Source: CAYJHC01 sp964369805 (GTDB lineage Bacteria; Bacillota; Clostridia; Peptostreptococcales; Anaerovoracaceae). Taken from it: a stretch of 47,702 nt of DNA. The DNA lies in contig CAYJFM010000015.1 in the NCBI GenBank assembly GCA_964369805.1, positions 1-47,702 on the forward strand, in the 5' to 3' direction. The position numbers and the translations under genes were made by a program. Below, one piece after another: positions 1 to 8,204 of the stretch (the first letter of the stretch is position 1; each line of letters opens with the position of its first letter). The notes under the pieces were generated by a model that worked only from the letters and a program-made list of their open reading frames with translations, was not told where the DNA came from and made no database searches.

Positions 1-1171
1 GCTTCAGTCCCATTCATTTCATTTATTCCTTCTGAGAAATAAAGACTACCCGTTTCAGGAACTGTTGTAAATTCATGTGGTGAGTCTACTTCAATTCCTC
101 CTACCGAATCTACAATCTGTACTAGTGATGTGAAGTTCAACCTCACGTAAAAGTCCACAGGAGTATCATACAAAAGCCCCACAGTATTCATTGACACGTC
201 AACTCCATACATCCCTGCATGAGTAAGCTTGTCTCTTTGCCCATAGCTTACACCTGGGAATTCCACCAGGTAATCTCTTGGAGTGGTTATTAGTAAGACC
301 TCTCTTGTTTTGGGATTTATTGTGGCCAGTATATTTACATCACTTCTACTACTTGTACTTATATCACCATATGTGTCAATACCACTTATATAAACTGTAA
401 ATGGTTCTTCTGTTACATCAATCCCTTGCGAAGAAGCATCAAGCTCTGTAATTAAAATTTCTTCATGGATTATTTTTGTTTTTTCTGTAAACCCAGGTAT
501 GGATTCTTCTACAATTTCTTGAAGAGCTTTATTGTAAATTACAGCTTCAATTTCTCCATTTAGTAACCCTTCTGCCTGTGATTTTAGATCACCTAACTCT
601 GTAATTTCGATGGTTTTCTCCACCTTTTCTTCTATCTTTACAATCGCCTTTTTCGTTAAAGATTCATCTAAAGAGTATTGAACTCCAAAATTATAGTTTT
701 TTGCATCATCTATATTTTCTGCTGGATCATCTACTAAAACAGCCACTGCCACTACATCCGTCTTTATTGTCCCATTGGCAAAGCTTGTAAGAGTTGCACT
801 AGACAAGTAAATTAAGAATGAACCCCCTGACAAAATGACAATTAATAAAATGCTAATTAGTCTAGGTATAATTCCAATTCGACGTGCTCTGAGCACCCAT
901 GCCAAAAGTCCTCCCCATGTTACAACTAGAACTGCTCCTATGCCAATTAGGTATCCTGTTGGTAGTAGTCCTAAGTCTAATATGGAATACATAAGTCCTA
1001 GCATTGCGAGTAGCAAGAATTGGAGTATTGCTATATTTATTATCTTGTGTTTCTTTTTCTCTTTCTTTGAATATTTTTTTCTTTTTTTAGTTTTTTTTGC
1101 TTTTTTTTCAGTACTAACTTCTACTTCTTCGTCTGCAATTTCTTTCTCTACACTTGTATTATTATCCATTT
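1..1171 (-). CDS. LytR-CpsA-Psr (LCP) family glycopolymer transferase, 3' end missing
   Basis: LCP proteins transfer lipid-linked glycopolymers onto peptidoglycan at the outer membrane face. The first 390 residues are present and the gene runs off the left edge. Seen: a Lys-rich cytoplasmic tail (1-42), three predicted membrane segments (about 44-63, 72-93, 100-123), an extracytoplasmic region (about 130-245), then the catalytic domain with GIDTYGD (263-269), SRSD (274-277), PRD (297-299) and RLNFTSLVQIVDSVGG (343-358). In this family the Arg/Asp residues of these motifs hold the polyprenyl-pyrophosphate lipid. The ATG at 1171 lies 20 nt after the dapB stop, so it is the last visible gene of a five-gene run. 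The family call is firm; which polymer is attached cannot be read from sequence. Confidence 0.9.
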
Positions 1172-1191
1172 ACTCTGCTCTTTCCTCAGCT

Positions 1192-1962
1192 TTATTTAAA
1201 CACTTCTTCAATTTCATAGTAGCCTGCTTTTTGTTTTGCCATAAAAATTACTGCCTCACATGCTCCTGTAGCATAGCATCTAAAGCTATACCCTTCATGA
1301 GAAATTTCTATCCGCTCTCCCATTCCACCAAAAATTATCTTATGAGTGCTGACAATATCGCCTGCTCTTACTGAATGATGAGTTATTTCATCTTTATCTA
1401 TTCTAGAGCTTTTGCACATTTTTTCAGCTAATTCTTTCGCTGTACCACTTGGTGCGTCTACTTTACGCTCACCATGCATGTCTATTATTTCAATTTTGCA
1501 TTTCCCCTTTAAGTCAGTCGCTAACTGCTCTAAGGCTTTTGCCATAATGTTTACCATCCGTGAGGTATTTGCCGCCTTTAAAAGAGGGATTGTTTTTGCA
1601 GCATCCTCGATTTTCTTTATTTCTTCATCGTTAAAAGATGTAGTTCCAATAATTAAAGTTTTTTTATGTTTAACACATGCGTCCAAGACTTCCATCGAAG
1701 CTTCCCTTGTGGAGAAATCTACAACCACGTGGCAATCTTTAATAATTTCATCAATGTCTCCATAAACTTTTGCGCCTGCCTCTATTCCAGCACCTGAAAC
1801 TATACCTGAATCCAGCCCAATATAGTCTCTGTCTTTAGGCCCGACTGTTCCTACAATCTGAATTTTGTCAATAAATTCTTTGTTCAATAAAATCTCTTGG
1901 ATTATTAATCTGGCTTGTGCTCCCTTTGGGGCAGTAACAATTACTTTTATTCTATCATCCAT
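1192..1962 (-). CDS. dapB: 4-hydroxy-tetrahydrodipicolinate reductase (DapB), diverged
   Basis: DapB reduces hydroxy-tetrahydrodipicolinate with NAD(P)H in the lysine/diaminopimelate pathway, which feeds peptidoglycan. The product is 256 residues, normal for the family. Seen: catalytic His163 and Lys167 followed by DAPSGTA (169-175), GTTSF (106-110), and VDFSTRE in the nucleotide-binding half. Odd points: the cofactor loop is APKGAQA (11-17) instead of a GxxGxMG loop; the usual His-His pair is His-Gly; the usual PNxSxGVN reads ANTSRMVN (131-138); and the usual HRASSR near the C-terminus reads HEGYSF. I chose the ATG at 1962 because GAGGTG sits 7 nt before it; a longer frame from 2019 would overlap the upstream gene by 46 nt. 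It follows the membrane gene by 11 nt. Confidence 0.85.
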   Translation of the reverse strand: MDDRIKVIVTAPKGAQARLIIQEILLNKEFIDKIQIVGTVGPKDRDYIGLDSGIVSGAGIEAGAKVYGDIDEIIKDCHVVVDFSTREASMEVLDACVKHKKTLIIGTTSFNDEEIKKIEDAAKTIPLLKAANTSRMVNIMAKALEQLATDLKGKCKIEIIDMHGERKVDAPSGTAKELAEKMCKSSRIDKDEITHHSVRAGDIVSTHKIIFGGMGERIEISHEGYSFRCYATGACEAVIFMAKQKAGYYEIEEVFK

Positions 1963-1973
1963 AGCATTCACCT

Positions 1974-2489
1974 CTACTTTCTGATTTTCGGACTTATTTT
2001 TTCGAAATATATTCCGCAAAGTCCAGAATATATTCTATCATATAGGAGAAATCCTATTGTGCCACCTACCATAATTATTACAATTGGAAAGTCTGGCATT
2101 TGTATGTTTCCAAGGAATACCTCTCCAAAAACCGAAATACCCACACCAAATATAACTAAAAACAAAGCTGCTTTAATAATAAGTTCTATTGGCATTTTCC
2201 CAATTTTTTCAATGTAGTATTTTATTATTCCATAATACCCAAAGAGCGCTGCATAAGGTATTATTCCAACCTTATTAGGTATTATTATGAATCCTAATAA
2301 TAATGAAGCTGCAAAGACTAGCAATGCACCTTTTGGCCCTGATTCAATAACCATAACAGCTACAAAGATTGAGCTTATTGCATACATGGTAAGTTCAATT
2401 CCAGGAACTATTGAGCTAACGTAAATGGAAATAACTGTTAGAGCAACTAAAATACCTCCTAGGGCAATAGTAAAATTCTTATTTTTCAT
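1974..2489 (-). CDS. small polytopic membrane protein, unknown function
   Basis: 171 residues, almost all hydrophobic, with about five or six predicted membrane segments (roughly 8-30, 33-50, 54-73, 76-92, 106-128, 134-152) and a short basic C-terminus (KISPKIRK). The size and pattern resemble small integral membrane proteins such as ECF-transporter substrate-binding subunits, but I see no diagnostic motif and do not assign a function. The start ATG at 2489 has GGAGAACGAG just upstream. It sits between the J-domain gene (19 nt before) and dapB (11 nt after), so it is almost certainly co-transcribed with them. A link to lysine or diaminopimelate transport would be a guess from position only. 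Confidence 0.7.
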   Translation of the reverse strand: MKNKNFTIALGGILVALTVISIYVSSIVPGIELTMYAISSIFVAVMVIESGPKGALLVFAASLLLGFIIIPNKVGIIPYAALFGYYGIIKYYIEKIGKMPIELIIKAALFLVIFGVGISVFGEVFLGNIQMPDFPIVIIMVGGTIGFLLYDRIYSGLCGIYFEKISPKIRK

Positions 2490-2508
2490 CTCGTTCTCCA
2501 GAAAACTG

Positions 2509-3087
2509 TTAAATACAGTTGCAGCAACAGTCTAGGCAAATATAAGCCTGGCAAAGTTTGCACATCATATCGTCATTTGATCTATATCCACCGCCGTAGG
2601 CCTGCTGTCTATAGTTTCCACCTCTGCCTGCCACACTATTTAAGTGCTGCCTGTATTCTGAGTTTCCTGGATCCATAGCAACTGCTCTTTGTAAGTCAGC
2701 CATGCCTTCTTCGTACCATCCTTTGCGAACACTTATCATTCCGCTTAAGAAGTACCATTCTGCATTTTGGCTCATACCGCGCAGTTTTCCTTCTGCATCA
2801 GCAAGTCTACCTGCATCTATATCTCGCCTGATATCCATAGCTTGAGGACTTGCGCCCTTTCCTCTTGATGTAGAGTATGCACCAGTAGCCGATCCCCCTC
2901 CTTTTCTCTCAGCTTGAATTAAGTCGTAAGCTTCATTAATCTCACGCACCTTCTCTTCTGCCAAGTCTTCTAGTGGATTGTTCTGATATTTATCAGGGTG
3001 ATACTTTTTCACTAGCCCTCTATAAGCTGCTTTTACTTCATCATCTGTAGCAGTTCTCTCAATGCCTAAAACTTTATACGGATCCAT
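2509..3087 (-). CDS. J-domain (DnaJ-type) co-chaperone with TPR-like segment and Cys-rich tail
   Basis: A 192-residue protein whose first 65 residues are a J-domain, with the HPD motif (30-32) that stimulates the ATPase of DnaK-type Hsp70. It lacks the Gly/Phe region and zinc fingers of true DnaJ. After a Gly/Ser-rich linker, residues about 80-150 form two TPR-like helix pairs (with GWYEEGMADLQRAVAMDPGN). The protein ends in CKLCQAYICLDCCCNCI, six cysteines in 17 residues, which may bind metal. I start at ATG 3087 because AAAGGA precedes it by 9 nt and the J-domain begins there; the TTG at 3117 abuts the previous stop without a ribosome site. The gene lies 30 nt behind the DUF5685 gene, an association that suggests a shared job. 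The client is unknown. Confidence 0.85.
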   Translation of the reverse strand: MDPYKVLGIERTATDDEVKAAYRGLVKKYHPDKYQNNPLEDLAEEKVREINEAYDLIQAERKGGGSATGAYSTSRGKGASPQAMDIRRDIDAGRLADAEGKLRGMSQNAEWYFLSGMISVRKGWYEEGMADLQRAVAMDPGNSEYRQHLNSVAGRGGNYRQQAYGGGYRSNDDMMCKLCQAYICLDCCCNCI

Positions 3088-3117
3088 TCTTAATTTTCCT
3101 TTCGTACGTTGCTCCAA

Positions 3118-3999
3118 CTACTTTAAATTTTCTAAAACTTCTTCAGCCCTTCTCAGTAGGCCCATTCCAATTATATTATCGATAATAGCTTTGTTTTTTT
3201 TCATTTCTAGCAGATCCACTGCTGACATCAGGTCACTTCCATAAAGGAATAAATTCCTTTCACCTAGGTCTCTAATGTTTGCTAAGTACTCTCGCCTGTT
3301 TTGTTGAAAAAGTTCTTCTGTCAACTCATATTTATATATTATTGGGTTATAGCACCCTTTTTCAATGTCTTCAAGAAAATCATCAAGAGCATCAATTAAA
3401 TATATCCATTTTCCAAGCATATATCCGACTCTTGCTAAAACTCTCAATTCCATTTCGTTTAGTAATCCTCTTTCAGCAAAGAAAAAAGTCACTGTTTCTT
3501 CCATTATTTTTGCAAAGTGATGGGCAATTTTATCTAGGTTACCTTCCTTGGATTTTTCAAGTCGGTGCAGAGCCTCCAGTTCTGCTTTTATTGCCTTATC
3601 TAGTTTTCTGTAGCTTCTTGCTAGTTTCTCATATGATTTTGAAAACACTTTTTTTGCTGCAAATGCCTTTTTGCTTTTTTCATCTAAATAGTCATCTTCT
3701 AGCTTGTGATATCCCAAAAGAAGCATTACATCTGCCGCATAATCTACTGCATCGCTTCTAATAATTGTTTTTTTCTTAATTGGATGAACTATACAGTGCT
3801 CACTTGAAACCGATGCAATATCTACGCATAGTCCATCAATTAATGCCGCCAAAAATGCAGCGTCGTAACTAAGAGATAGCCTTGGAAGCTGACCGTAGCT
3901 ATCTCCGATAGATTTACAAACACCGCAGTAGTATCCGTTATATACTTCAAATTCTTTTACCTTCATCTCAGGCTTTTCTGCTCTAACATATCCTAACAC
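3118..3999 (-). CDS. DUF5685 family protein
   Basis: A 293-residue soluble, helix-rich protein matching the DUF5685 pattern: an N-terminal GYVRAEKPEMKVKEFE-type segment, then YYCGVCKSIG (residues about 23-32) with a CxxC pair, then a conserved LSLSYDAAFLA stretch, then a Cys/His cluster EHCIVHPIKKK (about 68-78). These Cys/His residues could bind a metal. The C-terminal two thirds are charged helices. The only possible start is GTG at 3999, as an in-frame stop lies six bases upstream; the ribosome site is weak. It is the first gene of the run leading to the J-domain protein, dapB and LCP. No terminator separates it from DUF4914 upstream, so read-through is likely. Function is unknown for the whole family. 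Confidence 0.8.
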   Translation of the reverse strand: MLGYVRAEKPEMKVKEFEVYNGYYCGVCKSIGDSYGQLPRLSLSYDAAFLAALIDGLCVDIASVSSEHCIVHPIKKKTIIRSDAVDYAADVMLLLGYHKLEDDYLDEKSKKAFAAKKVFSKSYEKLARSYRKLDKAIKAELEALHRLEKSKEGNLDKIAHHFAKIMEETVTFFFAERGLLNEMELRVLARVGYMLGKWIYLIDALDDFLEDIEKGCYNPIIYKYELTEELFQQNRREYLANIRDLGERNLFLYGSDLMSAVDLLEMKKNKAIIDNIIGMGLLRRAEEVLENLK

Positions 4000-4073
4000 T
4001 TGCTATGTTGCACCACTTTCTTTTATCAGGTTATCACTCTCTAATTTTCAGACACTTTACAGCGTAATTAAAT

Positions 4074-5957
4074 TTAATAATGCATAGGAATTAACTCTAA
4101 GTATGCTTCTAGTGGTTCATCGTTTAGGCAGCATTCAATAATCTTCCTTCCCAATGGATCTAAATCTTCACTCAGGTATTTTCTCAGTTCAGTTTTAAAG
4201 AATTCATTCAGCATTGCCGCTCCTGCATCATAGCTTTCAAGCCCAATTTCTGGTTGAGTTTCTGGCTGAAGAAAGGCTTTTCCAATATACTGTCCATCAA
4301 CTTTCATTGAGTCAAGACCATAGCCAAGCAGTGAGCATCTCGACTTAACCAAATGCTCTGGTTTGAACTTTGCGCTTCCCCTACGTGCTATATACTCTCT
4401 CGAAATCCACTCTGGCATAAAAGATACCTTATATGCACCAATATGCTGGTTTGGTATAAGTATATATCTTGTTGCAGTAGATTTAGTGAACTGATCAAGC
4501 AACAGATTGGCTTGTTTAACCATTTTCCCTGTTGCAAAAGGCCAGTATGAACCTACTCCTTCACTTTGCATATCATCTCCACCAATAATGCTTGGGTTCT
4601 TTGACCCTCTAGGCGCTACTAGTCTCCATAGCCATGCTAAGGCTGGAGGTAAAATGTGCATCATCCCCATAATTCCATAGGAAGGCGCCTCTTTGGTACA
4701 AATTGGACTTCTTACACCAAAACTTCTTACATCCACTTCAACTTCTTCGCTAACAACACCAGGAACCATTCTCCTTGGCATTATTACTCTTGGATTCGGG
4801 CATGGGGTTCCATCTGAATCAAGAATATGTTCCCATATTAAACATGTTGCTGTCGGTACAGCATCAATATTGAAGAACACCAAAGGTTCACTAGGTTGAG
4901 TACATATTTTTTCATAGTTGGGTTCAACTCCATAGCCATCTATATTGTCTAGTCTCAAAAACCATCCTGCTTCCGCATCCGTTACCACAAGTTTCTTACT
5001 ATCTTTTTGTATATCTTTATGACAAAGCGCCATATCATCAGTTACTGGTTGTAAATCACATGTTTCTTGTAGGGTTAAATAAAATTTTTCTTTTGTTATT
5101 GCATTTTTACCTACTACAATTCTACCATCAGACTCTTTGTGAATATGCTCAATCATCTCGCTTTTCCCGCCGCCAGATGCACCCTCATGCATAATTACAA
5201 TTTCATTTTCATATGGTGTAATTACCTTTACTGTTGAAGCATGAGCTGTAACCCATCCTTCTTCTTCACCGATATTCAAAAGTATGCCATAGACTCCTTT
5301 TTTTGCACTAGGCCCTGGGTATAGATTATATGAGAAAAGCTCGTGTTTTTCTTCCATCCTATTATGAACAACTACTTGTTGTCCCTCAAAATGCGTATGC
5401 CTAAAAATAGGGGCTAAGTATATTATTGCTCTAGGCTTGAACTTTCCCTTATTTTCTTTTTTATATTCATATGTGTCAAGATTTACGAAGTCTTGCAAAT
5501 CTGCCAGCCCTGCAGCAAAAAAAGCAGCATTTCTAGGGCCAATTAGAATTGACTCATATCCGTGCTTCATTCCCCCTGACATAAAAGGCATAACTACAAG
5601 TTCTTGATCTTTTAGCCATTCGAAAGTTTCTTCCCTCACTGATCTGAAATTTTTGCCGTATCTTTCCTCGAAAGTTGGCTTGTCTGTTTCTTTTTCATCT
5701 CCAACAATCATGCAGTCTGGATCTCTCCTTCTCATGTAGTCTTCCATAAAGTTAACTGCAACACCATTCTTGCACTTTACCAACTCAGCTTCCTTTATTA
5801 ATTTGCCATTTACTTCATATGATACTTGAAAAGTGTTATTTCCTCCAAGCCCTAGTGACAGTGCAAACAGTTCTTCTCTTGTTCTTGGAACTGTTATTCC
5901 TTTACAATTACGTAATATTTCAATGGTTTCTTTATCCAGCATAAATTTATCTAGCAT
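4074..5957 (-). CDS. DUF4914 family protein with PEPCK-like P-loop
   Basis: A 627-residue cytoplasmic protein of the DUF4914 type. The clearest motif is GASGGGKSE (259-267), a P-loop placed as in ATP-dependent phosphoenolpyruvate carboxykinase and HPr kinase, where the equivalent is GLSGTGKTT; Lys265 would contact the phosphates. Other conserved-looking parts are MSGGMKHGYES (126-136), HTHFEGQQVVVHNRMEEKHE (187-206), YNLYPGPSAKKG (210-221) and a late IGGDDMQSEG. There are no membrane segments. Nucleotide binding is a reasonable inference; the substrate is unknown. The ATG at 5957 has a GGGGGAAG site 4 nt upstream. An extended -10 promoter lies 110 nt before the start. No terminator is visible after the stop, so the DUF5685 operon may be read from here. 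Confidence 0.8.
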   Translation of the reverse strand: MLDKFMLDKETIEILRNCKGITVPRTREELFALSLGLGGNNTFQVSYEVNGKLIKEAELVKCKNGVAVNFMEDYMRRRDPDCMIVGDEKETDKPTFEERYGKNFRSVREETFEWLKDQELVVMPFMSGGMKHGYESILIGPRNAAFFAAGLADLQDFVNLDTYEYKKENKGKFKPRAIIYLAPIFRHTHFEGQQVVVHNRMEEKHELFSYNLYPGPSAKKGVYGILLNIGEEEGWVTAHASTVKVITPYENEIVIMHEGASGGGKSEMIEHIHKESDGRIVVGKNAITKEKFYLTLQETCDLQPVTDDMALCHKDIQKDSKKLVVTDAEAGWFLRLDNIDGYGVEPNYEKICTQPSEPLVFFNIDAVPTATCLIWEHILDSDGTPCPNPRVIMPRRMVPGVVSEEVEVDVRSFGVRSPICTKEAPSYGIMGMMHILPPALAWLWRLVAPRGSKNPSIIGGDDMQSEGVGSYWPFATGKMVKQANLLLDQFTKSTATRYILIPNQHIGAYKVSFMPEWISREYIARRGSAKFKPEHLVKSRCSLLGYGLDSMKVDGQYIGKAFLQPETQPEIGLESYDAGAAMLNEFFKTELRKYLSEDLDPLGRKIIECCLNDEPLEAYLELIPMHY

Positions 5958-6070
5958 TTCTTCCCCCTTTATAGACTCTTCCTTATAATTTTATATTACA
6001 CTTGTGATGTTTTTGAATTGTATCACTTTGTTACATTTGCATTGTAAGCATTTACTCTACTTAAATAAGT

Positions 6071-6100
6071 ATTATATCATAAAACCCATGTAATCGTAAA
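6071..6100 (-). promoter_or_regulatory. promoter for the DUF4914 gene
   Basis: On the minus strand TTTACG (6100-6095), an 18-nt spacer and TATAAT (6076-6071) preceded by TG, i.e. an extended -10. It fits vegetative sigma-A recognition and points to the gene starting at 5957, leaving a leader of about 105 nt with no obvious structured element. Confidence 0.6.
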
Positions 6101-6160
6101 ATTTACACTTCAAGAACTGCTTTGCTTGGCACTTACGCTACAAAGAAGCAGCTCTTCATA

Positions 6161-6191
6161 CAAAAACGAAAAAACTCGACAAACGTCGAGT
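6161..6191 (-). terminator. Rho-independent terminator after the TPM gene
   Basis: A perfect 7-bp stem (ACTCGAC / GTCGAGT, 6174-6191) with a 4-nt loop, followed on the minus strand by a T-rich run (6173-6161). It lies about 135 nt beyond the stop of the TPM-domain gene and separates that transcript from DUF4914. Confidence 0.8.
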
Positions 6192-6325
6192 CTCTTCGGC
6201 TATTATTTTTACTAAGAGGTTAGGTATAATTTATATACTGATATATTAACCATACTTAATACTAACACATGCTTGTGAAAATGGTGTGAAAATTATGTGA
6301 ATTTTAGATGAAACTCACTTTTTTG

Positions 6326-7141
6326 TTATTTATTTCTATTTTCATCTTTTTCTGTCTCAGGCTTTTTTATTTCGTTCCCTTCAGTTTTTTCTTCTTTATT
6401 ATCACTGTTGTCTACCAGCTTTATCCCATAATTGCCTTCAGTCTTCATTTGATTCCTAAAAATCATCATAGGAATTGTTGCAAGTACCACTCCTACCATA
6501 AGCGCAATTAAAATATTCCCAATCACCCCTAGGCCACTTTTACTCTCATCAGAGTTGTTTTTTTCTTCCTCTGCATTAGCATCAATTGCCATAACATCTG
6601 CTTGTCCATTGTTATCTTCTGCTTCTCCTCCGCCAAGTTCACCGTCTAGAGAAGCCTGAGGAGACTCGTCCTCTACAAGTGGCTGTAAACCTGCTGCAAC
6701 TAAATACTTCTCTGCCTGTGCAAAATATGCATAAATTCCATCATGATAATACTCTTCTCCGTAATATACCTCAAACATTTTAGCTTCTGCTGTATCTGAA
6801 AAATACTCTTCCCCATCGCCACTTCTATACGAGCCCCATTCATCACCTTTTATATTTTCTACAATAACTATACCAGGTTCTTCTCCAAAGTTTTCTTTAT
6901 AAAACTCTTCTGCGTACTCATTTACACTTTCTGTTCCTATGTCTGGTTCTATAACAAAGGCAACATTAACTCCATATTTCGCTTTTAAGTTCGCCCCCTC
7001 TTGGTTCACCTCGGACTCCGTTTCTGCAATTATTAAATCACCTGGATCATATACATAGGTCTTTCCTTCTGCCAGCACAAGATTACTCGTTAATAGAAAT
7101 ATTAAAAGGGTAATCAAGGAAAGTTTTTTTATTTTCTTCAT
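6326..7141 (-). CDS. TPM-domain membrane-anchored protein (YdjH-like)
   Basis: 271 residues with a signal peptide (1-24), an extracytoplasmic TPM domain (about 28-150, beginning with a YVYDPGDLI segment and containing KYGVNVAFVI and a YAEEFYKENFG-type stretch), an acidic low-complexity linker (about 155-205), one membrane segment (about 207-230) and a charged cytoplasmic tail. TPM domains occur in photosystem II repair protein TLP18.3 and in Bacillus YdjH/YgcG-type proteins; catalysis is uncertain. It lies 9 nt behind the short zinc-ribbon gene, so the two share a transcript. In Bacillus the ydjG-ydjH-ydjI set follows pspA and belongs to the envelope stress response. That role is inferred here from gene order and domain content. 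Confidence 0.8.
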   Translation of the reverse strand: MKKIKKLSLITLLIFLLTSNLVLAEGKTYVYDPGDLIIAETESEVNQEGANLKAKYGVNVAFVIEPDIGTESVNEYAEEFYKENFGEEPGIVIVENIKGDEWGSYRSGDGEEYFSDTAEAKMFEVYYGEEYYHDGIYAYFAQAEKYLVAAGLQPLVEDESPQASLDGELGGGEAEDNNGQADVMAIDANAEEEKNNSDESKSGLGVIGNILIALMVGVVLATIPMMIFRNQMKTEGNYGIKLVDNSDNKEEKTEGNEIKKPETEKDENRNK

Positions 7142-7150
7142 AATATCCCC

Positions 7151-7840
7151 CTAACTTATTATCATCAACAGAACAAATGTAATAACTGCTATTGCTGCAG
7201 CAATAGTACTGTACATAGTCCAGAATTTTTTCTTATCAATTGGTAGCTTTCCAGTGTACTTCCCATTTTGACCATTCATTACAAAAGAATAAGTTTCTTC
7301 TTCCCATTTTATTGACAATAACCATACTGGATACAGGGTGCAAATGCCATCTCCTGTGCTTTCGTATTTTCTCAAATAGTAGCCTGGCAATTGATGGGAG
7401 TCAAATTCCACACTTTCTTCTAGATTAAATCCATCTATTTTCCTGATAATTTCATTTTTTTTCTCGTTTTCCCAAACTGGTATGTATACCCCTTTTAGGT
7501 CTTCTATCATTTTTTCATCCGAAAATATTTTTGGAAGGAGTTTTCTACCAGAAACAAATTCTATGTAGTTCTCCCTCGCTACTTTCTTATCTATTTGAAA
7601 TGGAATTACTCTATCTGGTCTCTCCCCACTATCAAACTGTCCACCGACAACCACTGGTGACCCACAAAAAGGGCAGATGGTTGCTGTTAAAGTCTGCACT
7701 GCAGCAATCTCACTTCCGCAAGAGTTGCATATATATACAACCATACCTTTCCTTTCTTCTTCCGATAGTTTCTTTTTATCTGGTTCTCTTATGGTATCTA
7801 TTGTTTTATCTTTATCTATTGACTCTATCATAAATTCCAC
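7151..7840 (-). CDS. shortened zinc-ribbon membrane protein, paralogue of the gene at 8205
   Basis: 229 residues, clearly homologous to the 364-residue neighbour: LSEEE-KGM, a zinc ribbon CNSCGSEI...CPFCGSP (two CxxC pairs, about 39-62), a RPDRVIPFQI block, KLLPKIF, LKGVYIPVW, a LYPVWLLS block and the FVMNGQNGKYTGKLP segment before the C-terminal membrane helix (about 208-228). Compared with the neighbour it lacks the first zinc ribbon, the coiled-coil segment and two internal stretches of roughly 55-60 residues. The frame is intact and has its own promoter and start context, so it looks like a functional reduced copy, not a pseudogene. It probably works with the TPM protein 9 nt downstream at the membrane. 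Confidence 0.8.
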   Translation of the reverse strand: MEFMIESIDKDKTIDTIREPDKKKLSEEERKGMVVYICNSCGSEIAAVQTLTATICPFCGSPVVVGGQFDSGERPDRVIPFQIDKKVARENYIEFVSGRKLLPKIFSDEKMIEDLKGVYIPVWENEKKNEIIRKIDGFNLEESVEFDSHQLPGYYLRKYESTGDGICTLYPVWLLSIKWEEETYSFVMNGQNGKYTGKLPIDKKKFWTMYSTIAAAIAVITFVLLMIIS

Positions 7841-7904
7841 CTTCCATTCATTAGCCTACTTCCTATATAATAACTAAACATTGTGATACATTTCTCATAT
7901 ACCT

Positions 7905-7933
7905 ATGTTAGTGTAGTTCCCTAAATTTGTCAA
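7905..7933 (-). promoter_or_regulatory. promoter for the short zinc-ribbon / TPM pair
   Basis: Minus strand: TTGACA (7933-7928), a 17-nt spacer, TAACAT (7910-7905). The -35 is perfect and the -10 matches four of six. It sits just downstream of a terminator, so this gene pair can be transcribed independently of the SPFH part of the cluster. Confidence 0.6.
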
Positions 7934-7956
7934 CTTTCAAGGATAATGCATGTCAC

Positions 7957-7995
7957 TAAAAAAGCTACCGCAAAATAAATTTATCAGCGGTAGCT
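7957..7995 (-). terminator. Rho-independent terminator after the small membrane ORF
   Basis: Perfect 9-bp stem (AGCTACCGC 7963-7971 with GCGGTAGCT 7987-7995), 15-nt loop, followed on the minus strand by TTTTTTAG. It closes the SPFH > zinc-ribbon > small-ORF transcript. Confidence 0.85.
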
Positions 7996-8012
7996 CTATA
8001 TTTTTCACAAGG

Positions 8013-8174
8013 CTATATTCTCTTTTTTAATATAGTTTCTACTTTGAGGCTTCCTTGCCTTACATAGTTTCTTGCTGATTTTTCAGATTCTACATTCTTA
8101 CATTGCTTATATAACCCAAAAATAAGTGTTCCCGCAAGACCATTACCTATTAAAATTCCTGCTAAAATATCCAT
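8013..8174 (-). CDS. 53-residue single-span membrane peptide
   Basis: A short frame of 53 codons with a good start: GAAAGGACAAAAGG directly precedes ATG 8174. The product begins MDILAGILIGNGLAGTLIFG, which reads as one membrane segment (about 3-21), followed by a basic, Ser/Lys-rich tail ending KKRI. It lies 30 nt behind the full-length zinc-ribbon gene and just ahead of a strong terminator, so it would be the last gene of that transcript. I do not recognise a family. Small single-span peptides in stress operons often act as regulators or adaptors; here that is only a suggestion. Good ribosome site, operon position and terminator spacing argue that it is real. Confidence 0.6.
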   Translation of the reverse strand: MDILAGILIGNGLAGTLIFGLYKQCKNVESEKSARNYVRQGSLKVETILKKRI

Positions 8175-8204
8175 CCTTTTGTCCTTTCTTCACTTCTGAT
8201 CCCA

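Larger units (their letters stand above)
5958..6325. other. gene-free stretch between DUF4914 and TPM genes
   Basis: Holds the DUF4914 promoter and the terminator listed separately. It also holds an imperfect inverted repeat (AAGAACTGCTT at 6112-6122 against AAGCAGCTCTT at 6146-6156, 10 of 11 pairs) with a 23-nt centre; its role is unclear. I see no convincing small gene here. Confidence 0.6.

Noticed and set aside
1075..1120. Long T-runs on the plus strand as a terminator
   Set aside because: They are the reverse of the Lys-codon-rich cytoplasmic tail of the LCP gene and have no hairpin.
7151..7840. Short zinc-ribbon gene as a decaying pseudogene
   Set aside because: Intact frame, own promoter, conserved motifs and coupled TPM gene argue for function.
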